Assembly: GCA_910588245.1 (NCBI GenBank)
Contig: CAJUQP010000025.1
Coordinates: 1-48,900 of the forward strand
Reading direction: 5' to 3'
From: an uncultured Muribaculaceae bacterium
Lineage (GTDB): Bacteria > Bacteroidota > Bacteroidia > Bacteroidales > Muribaculaceae
DNA: 48,900 nucleotides
Shown here: positions 1 through 7,430 of the stretch, piece after piece
How the letters are laid out: every line of letters begins with the position of its first letter
How positions within the stretch are numbered: position 1 is the first letter of the stretch
Notes under the pieces: model-generated
The model's input: the letters and a program-made list of their open reading frames with translations, nothing else
Told to the model about the DNA's origin: nothing
Databases searched by the model: none
Program-made: the position numbers and the translations under genes

Positions 1-53
1 CCCGACCCTCTGCTTGTAAGGCAGACGCTCTGAACCAGCTGAGCTAAGCGCCC
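1..53 (-). tRNA. tRNA-Val(UAC), partial at window edge
   Basis: The visible bases are identical to the corresponding part of the complete tRNA at 121-195. They cover the 5' acceptor strand, D arm, anticodon arm and part of the T arm. On the minus strand the anticodon loop reads CTTACAA, so the anticodon is UAC (valine, GUA codons). The 3' end, with the T-arm remainder and acceptor 3' strand, lies outside the window. A 64-nt spacer with no promoter match separates it from the next copy, so the two are probably one transcript. Confidence 0.9.
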
Positions 54-117
54 GAAATGTTGCCGTCGGTTGAGCCTCGCTTGGCTCCGGCTGCTTTTGT
101 GAGAACCTTTTAAAAGG

Positions 118-195
118 TGGTGGGCGCTGAGGGATTCGAACCCCCGACCCTCTGCTTGTAAGGCAGACGCTCTGAACCAGCTGAGCTAAGCGCCC
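118..195 (-). tRNA. tRNA-Val(UAC)
   Basis: A complete cloverleaf can be read on the minus strand. The 7-bp acceptor stem pairs GGGCGCT with AGCGCCC, and the anticodon stem TCTGC/GCAGA encloses loop CTTACAA with anticodon UAC. The T loop contains GTTCGAATC, the discriminator is A at 121, and CCA is encoded at 118-120. It is a second copy of the gene at the window start and is the promoter-proximal member of the pair. Confidence 0.95.
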
Positions 196-206
196 GATTG
201 CGAGTG

Positions 207-238
207 CAAAGTTATATCAAAATTCAATAACTGCCAAA
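207..238 (-). promoter_or_regulatory. Bacteroidetes-type promoter of the tRNA-Val pair
   Basis: On the minus strand TTTG (238-235) is followed after exactly 20 nt by TAACTTTG (214-207). This matches the Bacteroidetes housekeeping consensus TTTG-N19-21-TAnnTTTG. The predicted start site is only a few bases before the mature tRNA 5' end at 195. It is the best promoter match in the window. Confidence 0.7.
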
Positions 239-345
239 TTTTTTTGCTAAATTTGTAAAAATTTTTTCGGCAAGATTTATCTTATGTTGGTTAAATGCTT
301 TAAATCCATAGGATTATTGAATGGTGCCGGTCTTAAATTTTTCTT

Positions 346-1587
346 ATGGTAAAAGAGATAAAAATAGAAGATTTCGACTATAACCTGCCAGATGGCCGCA
401 TTCCTCGCCATCCTTTGAGCCAGCGCGACGCCTGCCGTCTGCTTGTGGCGAAGCCCGGCAAGGTGGCGGAGCATCTGCATTTCACGGATCTTCCGGCGAT
501 GTTGCCTGCAGACGCCATGCTCGTCTGCAACGACACGCGGGTGATCAACGCACGGATGACTTTCCGCAAAGCCACAGGATCAAGGATAGAGGTGTTTCTG
601 CTGGAGCCTATCGATCCTGCGGACTATGTGCTGACTTTTCAGCGACGCGGACACTGCGTCTGGAATTGCCTTGTCGGCAATCTGAAGAGATGGAAGGAGG
701 GTGAGCTCTCGCTGGAGATCCATCCCGGGGGGAGCGATGGCCCTGTGACTCTCAAGGCACGACGTCTGCATCCTACGGAGGGTAACGCCAATGCCGTAGA
801 GTTCACATGGGACAATCCCGGGGTGACTTTCGCCAGCGTGGTGGAGGCTGCGGGTTTCATACCGATCCCGCCTTATCTCAAAAGGGAATCGGAGGAGAGC
901 GACACCACAGACTATCAGACGGTCTATGCCGACGCGAAAGGCTCGGTGGCCGCCCCCACGGCTGGATTACATTTCACTCCGGAAGTGTTCGCCGCTCTCT
1001 CGCATAGGGGTGTGGAGGTCCGCAAGCTCACGCTTCATGTCGGAGCGGGCACATTCCAGCCGGTGAAGTCGGAAAATATCGGCGGACATCCCATGCATAC
1101 GGAGACCTTCACGGTGACGCGCGCCGTCTTAGCCGATCTCATACGCCATAAGGAAGAGGGGAAACCGCTCGTGGCGGTGGGTACGACCTCGGTGCGCACG
1201 CTTGAATCACTACCATATATAGGGCGTGCCATAATGCGGGGGGAAGAGAATCTCCATGTGTCGCAATGGGAGGCTTATGATGGGGAGTCGGCCGGCATCG
1301 ATACTATCCATGCGCTTGAGGCGATAACCGCATATCTTGACGGACGTGGTGAGGAATCGCTCAGCGCTTCCACCGCCATCATGATCGCTCCAGGGTTTAA
1401 ATGGAGAATGGTAGATGTGATGGTGACTAATTTCCATCAGCCACAGTCTACTCTTCTGCTTCTTGTGTCGTCGTTTCTTGGCGAAGAGAATGGGGAGCCG
1501 CGGTGGAGGACGATATATGAGGAGGCGCTGGAGAGGGATTACCGGTTTCTTTCATATGGTGACGCCTGCTTGTTTTTTAAAGGTTAG
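346..1587 (+). CDS. queA: S-adenosylmethionine:tRNA ribosyltransferase-isomerase (QueA-like)
   Basis: QueA transfers the ribosyl part of SAM to 7-aminomethyl-7-deazaguanine in tRNA and isomerises it to epoxyqueuosine, the penultimate step of queuosine formation. Family motifs are clear: an N-terminal DYNLPDGRIPRHPLSQRDA block, PTAGLHFT, the LHVGAGTFQPVK block, VTNFHQPQSTLL and a C-terminal RFLSYGDACLF. At 413 residues it is longer than the usual QueA of about 350. Bacteroidetes often carry a second, longer QueA-like paralogue, and this may be that form, so strict QueA activity is likely rather than certain. The stop codon TAG lies inside the first unit of a heptanucleotide array. aroA follows after 67 nt. 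Confidence 0.88.
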   Translation: MVKEIKIEDFDYNLPDGRIPRHPLSQRDACRLLVAKPGKVAEHLHFTDLPAMLPADAMLVCNDTRVINARMTFRKATGSRIEVFLLEPIDPADYVLTFQRRGHCVWNCLVGNLKRWKEGELSLEIHPGGSDGPVTLKARRLHPTEGNANAVEFTWDNPGVTFASVVEAAGFIPIPPYLKRESEESDTTDYQTVYADAKGSVAAPTAGLHFTPEVFAALSHRGVEVRKLTLHVGAGTFQPVKSENIGGHPMHTETFTVTRAVLADLIRHKEEGKPLVAVGTTSVRTLESLPYIGRAIMRGEENLHVSQWEAYDGESAGIDTIHALEAITAYLDGRGEESLSASTAIMIAPGFKWRMVDVMVTNFHQPQSTLLLLVSSFLGEENGEPRWRTIYEEALERDYRFLSYGDACLFFKG

Positions 1588-1637
1588 AGGTTAAAGGTTT
1601 AGGGTTTAGGGTTTGGAGTTTAGGGTTTGGTTTTTGA
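1579..1637 (+). repeat. Heptanucleotide array GGTTTAG-type between queA and aroA
   Basis: Seven consecutive 7-nt units start at 1582: GGTTAGA, GGTTAAA, GGTTTAG, GGTTTAG, GGTTTGG, AGTTTAG, GGTTTGG. The queA stop TAG (1585-1587) is part of the first unit. Further TAA/TAG triplets follow at 1592, 1600, 1607 and 1621. The sequence resembles plant-type telomere repeat TTTAGGG. No gene or terminator is visible in it. Confidence 0.85.
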
Positions 1638-1654
1638 TATAAGGGATTAAGATC

Positions 1655-2932
1655 ATGATGCATGATGACGAATATATGATTCATCTTCCGGTGTCGAAGA
1701 GTATAGGGGCACGATATCTCGTGGCCTCCTGTCTTGCGGGGACGCTTTCGCGTTGTCCTGAATATGACGATAGTGATGACCTCCGTGTCATCCGGCGTGC
1801 GTTGGCTAAGATAGAGGAGAGTGGCTCAGCCGTAACCGATGGTGTGACTGATATCGATATCCATGCCTCCGGCACGGCTTTCCGTTTTGTGACGGCCGTG
1901 GCGGCCTCCATGCCGGGAATAAGAGTCCGTGTGGGAGGTACACCGCGCCTTTGCTCACGCCCGATGGCTCCGATGCTTGAGGTGCTCCGTAGCGCCGGCG
2001 CGGAGATAGAGGCTACTGGTGCAGATGGAACCGGTCCTTATCTTGTGCATGGCAAGACATTGAAAGGTGGAGAATTCTCCATACGTGGCGATGTAAGCTC
2101 GCAGTTCGTGTCGGCGCTTATGCTTGTGGCTCCCACATGGACTGGAGGGATGCGTCTGCGTTTCACGACACCTCTCGTGTCGCGCCCTTACGTGGAGATG
2201 ACTGCCAGGGTGATGCGTGTTTTCGGCATAGAGGTGACACTATCAGATTCAGAGGTGGTTGTCGCGGAGGGAAAGTATAAGGCTCCGGAGCATTTCGAGG
2301 TTGAGTCCGACTGGAGTGCCGCAGGTTTCTTTTATGAGGCCGTGTCGTTCGGACATGATATTTACCATATAGCCTCTTTGACTCCTCCCGGAGAGTCGCT
2401 GCAGGGGGATGCCCGCACAGCGCGTTTCTTTGAGAAGCTGGGTGTGCGGTCGATATTCCGCGACGGTTTTGTGGAGATTCAGAGATATAACGAACTCCCG
2501 GACTACGTTGAGGCCGACCTGTCGGACAATCCGGACCTGGCACCGGCATTTGCCGTGGCGTGCGTGTTCAACGCCTGCCGTTTCAAGTTCACGGGCGTGC
2601 GCAATCTCCGTGTCAAGGAGTGCGACCGTCTTGCCGCGCTGAAGACCGAGTTCGAGAGGATGGGGCGTCCTATAGAGGTCGGGGAAGATTCAATCGGATG
2701 GCCGGGTGGGGCATGGTCGGCAGATGATCCCATAGAGATCGAGACCTACGATGACCACCGCATAGCAATGGCATTCGCTATGGCCGCGTTCTACAGGGGA
2801 GAGATATTTATCCGTCATCCGGAAGTTGTGGAGAAATCGTTTGCGGCCTTCTGGGAAGAACTTCCGAAGATCGGCCTCAGTTGTGAACGGCAGGGCGACT
2901 TGATGAGGGTATTCATCAGTGATTGCCGATAA
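1655..2932 (+). CDS. aroA: 3-phosphoshikimate 1-carboxyvinyltransferase (EPSP synthase)
   Basis: The enzyme transfers the enolpyruvyl group of PEP to shikimate-3-phosphate in the chorismate pathway, in the cytoplasm. The 425-residue length is normal. Visible motifs are LPVSKSIGARYL at the N terminus (shikimate-phosphate-binding SKS), SGTAFRFVTA, the RGDVSSQFVSALM segment, LRVKECDRLAAL, and DDHRIAMAFAMA near the C terminus. ATG 1655 is used here; an in-frame ATG at 1676, immediately before IHLPVSKS, would remove seven residues and is a real alternative. The stop codon TAA sits inside the first copy of a 20-bp-period direct repeat. It is co-oriented with queA and with the membrane protein at 2997. 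Confidence 0.95.
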   Translation: MMHDDEYMIHLPVSKSIGARYLVASCLAGTLSRCPEYDDSDDLRVIRRALAKIEESGSAVTDGVTDIDIHASGTAFRFVTAVAASMPGIRVRVGGTPRLCSRPMAPMLEVLRSAGAEIEATGADGTGPYLVHGKTLKGGEFSIRGDVSSQFVSALMLVAPTWTGGMRLRFTTPLVSRPYVEMTARVMRVFGIEVTLSDSEVVVAEGKYKAPEHFEVESDWSAAGFFYEAVSFGHDIYHIASLTPPGESLQGDARTARFFEKLGVRSIFRDGFVEIQRYNELPDYVEADLSDNPDLAPAFAVACVFNACRFKFTGVRNLRVKECDRLAALKTEFERMGRPIEVGEDSIGWPGGAWSADDPIEIETYDDHRIAMAFAMAAFYRGEIFIRHPEVVEKSFAAFWEELPKIGLSCERQGDLMRVFISDCR

Positions 2933-2965
2933 CTTCCGCAAACAGCAGATAACTTCCGCAGACAG
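2928..2965 (+). repeat. Direct repeat spanning the aroA stop codon
   Basis: Two 18-nt copies of GATAACTTCCGCARACAG lie at 2928-2945 and 2948-2965, differing at one base, with a period of 20. The first contains the aroA stop TAA (2930-2932). The second repeats this triplet in a different frame. Confidence 0.85.
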
Positions 2966-2970
2966 AGGAA

Positions 2971-2978
2971 TAAATTTG
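2971..2978 (+). promoter_or_regulatory. Possible -7 element before the membrane protein gene
   Basis: TAAATTTG matches TAnnTTTG, 18 nt before the GTG at 2997. There is no TTTG at the -33 distance, so this is a half match only. Confidence 0.3.
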
Positions 2979-2996
2979 CATATCTTTTAAGTAATC

Positions 2997-3470
2997 GTGA
3001 AAGGAGCATTAGTCATATTTATAGCGATGGTGGTGATCGGGATCATCATCTATCTTACCGACGTGTTTTATTACCGTCCGCGCCATATGCAGAAGCCAGA
3101 TCCCGAGGGAGGAAATGCAGGCGATGCACCGGTTCCGTCTTCCGCACCGGAGAGCAAGAGTGACGAACAGGTCGTGGCGGAGAGCGGCGGCATATGCTGT
3201 GGCGCCCATGCTGTTTGTGAGAAGACCAATCTCTCCCCGATCACGGGGGAGATAGTATATTTTGATGATGAGGAACTTGACCGCTTTGCCGGACGCGAGG
3301 GGGACAGTTATTCACAGGAAGAGATTGAGGAGTTTCGCGACGTACTTCTCACCCTCCTTCCGCAGGATGTGGCCGGCTGGAGCCGCAGCATTCAGGTGAG
3401 AGGAATAACACTCCCTGCGGAGATCCGCGACGAACTTCTCATGATAGTCTCCGAGCTGCGAGGATCCTAA
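2997..3470 (+). CDS. Conserved Bacteroidales single-TM protein with Cys-rich patch
   Basis: The function is not recognised. A 157-residue protein starts at GTG 2997; no ATG lies between the upstream stop and the TM segment. Residues 3-21 are a hydrophobic helix. A Pro/Ser/Glu-rich linker follows, then GGICCGAHAVCEK (three cysteines and a histidine, possibly metal-binding), then an acidic block around EIVYFDDEELDRF and a helical C terminus. This GAHxVCEK plus YFDDEELDRF arrangement seems to recur in Bacteroidales proteins of similar size, some labelled phospholipase without visible support. It is probably an inner-membrane protein with a cytoplasmic or periplasmic tail. Its stop is one base from the stop of the convergent protease gene, leaving no room for a separate terminator. 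Confidence 0.75.
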   Translation: MKGALVIFIAMVVIGIIIYLTDVFYYRPRHMQKPDPEGGNAGDAPVPSSAPESKSDEQVVAESGGICCGAHAVCEKTNLSPITGEIVYFDDEELDRFAGREGDSYSQEEIEEFRDVLLTLLPQDVAGWSRSIQVRGITLPAEIRDELLMIVSELRGS

Positions 3471-3471
3471 A

Positions 3472-4419
3472 TCAGTCGAGTCCGAGGCCGGGGTGTTGCT
3501 TCAAATATTCTATGAAGTTAATCCGGGTGGTGATCGATGGCTGTATGTCGGAGCCGGCATAACGTTCGGTGTAGACGGGACTCAGGATTTTCAGTCCGTC
3601 GAGATAATCGTTCCGGCAGCCGAGATTCTCCATGAACCTATATGCCACAAGATCGACCTCGAGCACCTGGTCTTCAGTGAATAAGAAATTGTATTTCATC
3701 GGCGCCGGTGGATTGTTGATGATGGTGACTTCACTGTTGTCTTCATAATAGTATGTATCTCCATTATGCGCCGGACTTGGAGTTGTGAGTTCTACGGCAG
3801 TGACTGCAGCTACTGTACCGACAAACAACATGCCTTCGAGCAACCTGTCCTTGCGCTTTTTCTTCGCTTCCTGATAGAATTTCTGCAAGTGTTGCTTGTA
3901 TACTCCATGAACAAACTCATGAGCCACGAATCCTATCACAGTCCTGTCGTTCATTCCTTTCATATCAAGCAACCCTTCCGTAAGACATATGGCGAAGCCA
4001 TTGTCGGTCAGCATTGTATAGACGTCAGGGAGAGGAGTATTCATGACGTATAGCCTGCATTCCGGGGTCACCTCGGTTATGCCCATGACGTTGAGCAGCG
4101 AGTCGCAATACGGCTGCCAGTCCTGAAGGATAGCCATGTCGAAACCAGGATATAGCTTCGGCAGTTCCGCCAGCCGGTGTAATGCTTCCTTTTCAGCTCC
4201 ACGCCCTTTTTTTATGTCCTTTCGGAACTTCCCGAAACGGTAGTTATAGCGTATCGCTGTCTTCCAGAATTCCTCCGGTGAATCGGCGGGAAGCTCTTTG
4301 GCTTCATTGGCCACATCATATTTCCCTATGAATTTCGCCCAGTCCCTTTCTCCGGCTGAGGTGGTGGCCACGAAGAAAAAGAACAAGCAGGATAACGAAA
4401 GTCTGATAATCCTATTCAT
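3472..4419 (-). CDS. Secreted M48-like zinc metalloprotease
   Basis: The 315-residue protein starts with a signal peptide (residues 1-22, long Phe run, cleavage probably after TSA). The zinc site HEFVH is at 167-171, inside VIGFVAHEFVHGVY. The likely third ligand is Glu254 in EVDLVAYRFM, the M48 pattern ExDxxA. Between them lies a hydrophobic stretch (about 197-212) followed by a Tyr/Asn-rich loop. It is therefore a gluzincin-type peptidase in the periplasm or at the outer membrane, perhaps acting in envelope protein quality control; that role is inference. The gene stands alone, and its leader (4420-4538) is made largely of heptad repeats. Confidence 0.8.
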   Translation of the reverse strand: MNRIIRLSLSCLFFFFVATTSAGERDWAKFIGKYDVANEAKELPADSPEEFWKTAIRYNYRFGKFRKDIKKGRGAEKEALHRLAELPKLYPGFDMAILQDWQPYCDSLLNVMGITEVTPECRLYVMNTPLPDVYTMLTDNGFAICLTEGLLDMKGMNDRTVIGFVAHEFVHGVYKQHLQKFYQEAKKKRKDRLLEGMLFVGTVAAVTAVELTTPSPAHNGDTYYYEDNSEVTIINNPPAPMKYNFLFTEDQVLEVDLVAYRFMENLGCRNDYLDGLKILSPVYTERYAGSDIQPSITTRINFIEYLKQHPGLGLD

Positions 4420-4425
4420 TGTTTT

Positions 4426-4516
4426 GGGGTTTAGGGTTTAGGGTTTAGGGTTTAGGGTTTGGGTTTATGGTTGAGGGTTGAGAGTTGAGGGTTGAGAGTT
4501 TGGGTTGAGGGGGAGA
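4426..4516. repeat. Heptanucleotide array, telomere-like, in the M48 leader
   Basis: On the plus strand GGTTTAG is repeated with no change four times. Degenerate 7-nt units follow: GGTTTGG, GTTTATG, GTTGAGG, GTTGAGA, GTTGAGG, GTTGAGA, GTTTGGG, TTGAGGG. Six runs of at least three G occur at 4426-4468 with 3-4 nt loops, a canonical G-quadruplex pattern on the plus strand. The M48 mRNA would carry the C-rich complement. Confidence 0.9.
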
Positions 4517-4670
4517 GGTTTTTATTAGTTTCGCAGTACAAAGGTAATGTTTTATGTAATAACCGCAGGTGTCTGATATGCCGATTTTGAGGTTGAAATT
4601 TCCGGGGAAGAGTCAAAAGAGATATTTTTGTCTCTTTTTTAGCTTTAAGTGGCAAAAAAAACGCCTATGA

Positions 4671-4702
4671 ATTGCAGGTAACGCTTTTTTGAAGTATTTT
4701 TG
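4671..4702 (+). promoter_or_regulatory. Candidate promoter of yqeY-serS
   Basis: ATTG at 4671-4674 (one mismatch to TTTG) is followed after 20 nt by TATTTTTG at 4695-4702, which matches TAnnTTTG. The resulting leader before yqeY would be about 90 nt. Confidence 0.45.
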
Positions 4703-4798
4703 CAGTCGGTAAGGCTTGATATGCCTGCTTTTGTCGTGTCCGTTTTCATGGGCATGCCCGGCAACCATTAAGAAAAACAGATAAAACAATATAGCGAA

Positions 4799-5254
4799 AT
4801 GAATCTCTTTGACCGGATAAGCGAAGACATCAAGAAAGCGATGCTCGCAAGAGAGAAGGTGCGCCTCGAGGCGCTCCGCGGTGTTAAAAAGGAATTTCTC
4901 GAGGCAAAGACCGCCAAGGGAGCCAATGGAGAACTCTCCGATGAGACCGCTGTGAAGATCATGGTGAAAATGGTGAAGCAGCGCAAGGAGAGCGCGAAGA
5001 TCTATGAGGAAAACAACCGCCCCGAGCTTGCCGCCAACGAACTGGAGGAGGCCGCTGTGATCGAGGAATATCTTCCGAAACAACTTTCGGGCGATGAACT
5101 TGAGGCAGAGCTCAAGGCCGTGATAGCCGAGACGGGTGCTGCCGGCCCGAAGGATATGGGTAAAGTGATGGGCGTCGCCACGAAGCGTCTCGCGGGACGT
5201 GCCGAAGGGAAGGTGGTCTCTGCCAAGGTTAAGGAACTGCTGGGCTCGATGTGA
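4799..5254 (+). CDS. yqeY: GatB/YqeY domain protein
   Basis: This is a 151-residue, almost wholly helical protein of the YqeY family, which resembles the tRNA-binding tail domain of GatB. Diagnostic features are MNLFDRISEDIKKAMLAREK at the N terminus, LRGVKKEFLEAK, the EEAAVIEEYLPKQLS segment in the middle, and GPKDMGKVMGVATKRLAGRAEG near the end. Its length is typical for the family. The molecular role is not settled; a link with tRNA amidation or charging fits its position 33 nt upstream of serS. Confidence 0.92.
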   Translation: MNLFDRISEDIKKAMLAREKVRLEALRGVKKEFLEAKTAKGANGELSDETAVKIMVKMVKQRKESAKIYEENNRPELAANELEEAAVIEEYLPKQLSGDELEAELKAVIAETGAAGPKDMGKVMGVATKRLAGRAEGKVVSAKVKELLGSM

Positions 5255-5287
5255 CGCCTAAGGGATCAATGTTAATATAAAAAGACA

Positions 5288-6559
5288 ATGCTGACACTTC
5301 AGACTATAAAGGCGGATCCCGATTTCGTGGTGAAACGCCTGGCCGTAAAAGGCTTCGACGGCAAAGCCGTCATCACGGAGATACTTGAGATCGATGCGGA
5401 GCGGAGACGCCTTCAGCAGAAATGCGACAGCGACGCTTCCGAACTCAAGAAGCTGGCCGCCTCCATCGGTGCCCACATGAAAGCCGGGGAGAAGGATCTT
5501 GCCGAGCAGGCCAAGGAGCGAGTGGCCTCCATAAAGGGAGAGTCGAAAGGTCTTCAGGACCGTCTCCAGGAATGCGAGGCCAAGATGACAGAGCTGCTTC
5601 TCACAGTCCCCAACCTCCCCTGCGACGCAGTGCCCGAAGGATTGACGGCAGCCGACAACGTGGTGGAGAAGACCGGAGGGAAGATGCCCGAGCTTGGCCC
5701 GGACGCCCTTCCCCACTGGGAACTTGCAAGAAAATACAATATCATCGACTTCGAGCTTGGCGTGAAGGTGACCGGCGCCGGTTTCCCCTTTTATGTTGGA
5801 AAGGGAGCGCGTCTGCAGCGCGCCCTCATACAGTTCTTCCTCGACGAAGCGTGGAAAGCGGGCTACGTGGAGGTTGAACCTCCCTTCGTGGTAAACGCCG
5901 CTTCCGGTTATGGCACAGGTCAGCTTCCTGACAAGGAGGGGCAGATGTATCACGTAAACCTCGACGACCTCTATCTCATACCCACGGCCGAGGTGCCCGT
6001 CACCAATATCTACCGCGACGTGATCATACCCGGCGACGAACTTCCCCGCAAGAACTGCGCCTATTCCCCGTGCTGGCGCCGTGAGGCCGGGAGCTACGGC
6101 AAGGATGTGCGTGGGCTGAACCGCCTCCACCAGTTTGACAAAGTGGAGATCGTGCGTATAGAGAAGCCTGAGAACAGCTATGCGGCCCTCGAAGAGATGA
6201 AAGACCATGTGCAGGGACTTCTTGAGAAGCTGGGTCTTCCCTGGCATATACTGCGACTCTGCGGAGGCGACATGTCGTTTACCTCGGCCATCACCTTCGA
6301 TTTCGAGGTGTGGAGCGCCGCACAGGAGCGTTGGCTCGAGGTCTCCTCAGTGTCGAACTTCGAGACGTATCAGGCCAACCGCCTGAAATGCCGCTACCGC
6401 GACAGCGACAAGAAGATCAAGCTCTGCCACACACTCAACGGCTCAGCCCTGGCCCTGCCGCGTATCGTGGCGGCATTGCTGGAGAACAATCAGACCCCCG
6501 AAGGGATCGTTGTGCCCGAATGCCTGCGCAAATACACAGGTTTTGATATAATCGACTGA
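5288..6559 (+). CDS. serS: Seryl-tRNA synthetase
   Basis: This class II aminoacyl-tRNA synthetase charges tRNA-Ser in the cytoplasm; its 423 residues are normal. The N-terminal 110 residues form the expected tRNA-binding coiled coil (KADPDFVVKRL to KGLQDRLQECEAKM). Catalytic-core motifs are TAEVPVTNIYRD (motif 1 region), CWRREAGSYGKDVRGLNRLHQFDKVE (motif 2, with the catalytic Arg), and NGSALALPRIVAALLENNQ (motif 3). The end RKYTGFDII is also typical. It follows yqeY by 33 nt and precedes the pseudokinase by 58 nt; a strong hairpin lies in that second gap. Confidence 0.97.
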   Translation: MLTLQTIKADPDFVVKRLAVKGFDGKAVITEILEIDAERRRLQQKCDSDASELKKLAASIGAHMKAGEKDLAEQAKERVASIKGESKGLQDRLQECEAKMTELLLTVPNLPCDAVPEGLTAADNVVEKTGGKMPELGPDALPHWELARKYNIIDFELGVKVTGAGFPFYVGKGARLQRALIQFFLDEAWKAGYVEVEPPFVVNAASGYGTGQLPDKEGQMYHVNLDDLYLIPTAEVPVTNIYRDVIIPGDELPRKNCAYSPCWRREAGSYGKDVRGLNRLHQFDKVEIVRIEKPENSYAALEEMKDHVQGLLEKLGLPWHILRLCGGDMSFTSAITFDFEVWSAAQERWLEVSSVSNFETYQANRLKCRYRDSDKKIKLCHTLNGSALALPRIVAALLENNQTPEGIVVPECLRKYTGFDIID

Positions 6560-6571
6560 CAACAATCACAG

Positions 6572-6600
6572 GGCGGCGTTTCCTCTGCGGAGACGCCGCC
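6572..6600 (+). terminator. GC-rich hairpin after serS
   Basis: GGCGGCGTTTCC (6572-6583) pairs with GGAGACGCCGCC (6589-6600), a 12-bp stem with one G-U and a 5-nt loop. No U run follows, only TACAAAATC. It may therefore be a weak terminator or a processing/stability element that lowers expression of the next gene. Confidence 0.55.
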
Positions 6601-6617
6601 TACAAAATCTCCCCAAA

Positions 6618-7385
6618 GTGAGTTATATCAGTAAAGAAGAGAAGAAGGTCCCGATCAATGACCCCACGGGAAAATGGTCGGAACTCTATCTGTTGCCCGA
6701 GTGGAAAGACGACTATTGCGATGTCTATACCGTAAAAAAACATGGCAAATGGGTGATGCTCAAGGCACTTAAGCGGGAATACGCCGACAATCCGGAGTAT
6801 CAGGCCAGGCTTGACAAGGAATTCGATGTGCGCTATAATTTCTGCCATCCCAACATTGTCATGGTCAACGATTTCGAGGAAATCCCCGGTCTGGGCAAAG
6901 CCATCATCACCGACGATATCTACGGATATTCCCTGCGGCGCCTGATCGATGAAAAGCGCCTTACGCCTAAGATCGTGCAGCGTCTGCAGACACAGCTTCT
7001 GGACGCTATGGAGTATATCCAGGAGAACCATCTCAAACATTACCCCATAACGCCGGAGAGGATTTTCTTCACTGAATATAACGAAAATCTTAAGCTTACC
7101 GATATCGGCTTCGATCAAGGCGACGAGATGACCGTAGACGATGCGAGGGCAGACATAGAGAGCTACGGCAAGATCATCAACGAGGTGCTCGACAATCTTC
7201 CCGCTTCCCTCCCCAAGCTGAGGAAAATCGCCCGCAAATGTGAGGATTCAAATCATCCCTACCGCACTGTCGCCGATGTGCAGCTGGCCATGGAAAAGCA
7301 CAATTCCAGTCAGCTGTATGTATTTATCTGTGTATTCATCATCCTGATGGCCACACTCCTTGTGTGGCTGACAACAAATGGCTGA
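6618..7385 (+). CDS. Tail-anchored protein kinase-like pseudokinase
   Basis: The 255-residue protein starts at GTG 6618. It has a eukaryotic-type kinase fold signature but a degraded active site. The beta-3 lysine is present (VMLK, Lys49) and Glu68 may be the helix-C partner. HRDxKPxN is replaced by HYPITPER (141-148), losing the catalytic Asp, Lys and Asn. DFG is DIG (162-164). No glycine-rich loop is visible. After a short C lobe, residues 233-251 form one transmembrane helix followed by four residues, so the domain is anchored by its tail and faces the cytoplasm. Phosphotransfer is unlikely; nucleotide binding or scaffolding is the better guess. It sits between serS and a GNAT gene with no visible partner phosphatase. 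Confidence 0.72.
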   Translation: MSYISKEEKKVPINDPTGKWSELYLLPEWKDDYCDVYTVKKHGKWVMLKALKREYADNPEYQARLDKEFDVRYNFCHPNIVMVNDFEEIPGLGKAIITDDIYGYSLRRLIDEKRLTPKIVQRLQTQLLDAMEYIQENHLKHYPITPERIFFTEYNENLKLTDIGFDQGDEMTVDDARADIESYGKIINEVLDNLPASLPKLRKIARKCEDSNHPYRTVADVQLAMEKHNSSQLYVFICVFIILMATLLVWLTTNG

Positions 7386-7430
7386 GGAAGCCCTATGCGG
7401 CGGAGCCGCTACTATTCACACTCTTATAAG

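Larger units (their letters stand above)
4420..4798. other. Divergent intergenic region between M48 gene and yqeY
   Basis: This 379-bp spacer holds the heptad array (4426-4516) and a minus-strand TACCTTTG -7-like element (4546-4539) that would give the M48 gene a leader of about 110 nt. It also holds an 8-bp perfect AT-rich stem (AAAAGAGA 4615-4622 with TCTCTTTT 4631-4638) and the yqeY promoter. No further gene is visible. Confidence 0.7.

Noticed and set aside
4426..4516. TTTAGGG repeats as eukaryotic (plant) telomere contamination or an assembly chimera
   Set aside because: Degenerate versions of the same heptads occur at several places embedded between normal bacterial genes, so they belong to this genome.
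4615..4638. AAAAGAGA/TCTCTTTT perfect stem as a terminator
   Set aside because: It lies between divergent promoters where no transcript should end, and is AT-rich; kept only as a note in the spacer entry.
5258..6247. 329-residue open frame antisense to serS
   Set aside because: serS is unambiguous on the plus strand; the antisense frame has no recognisable start or domain.
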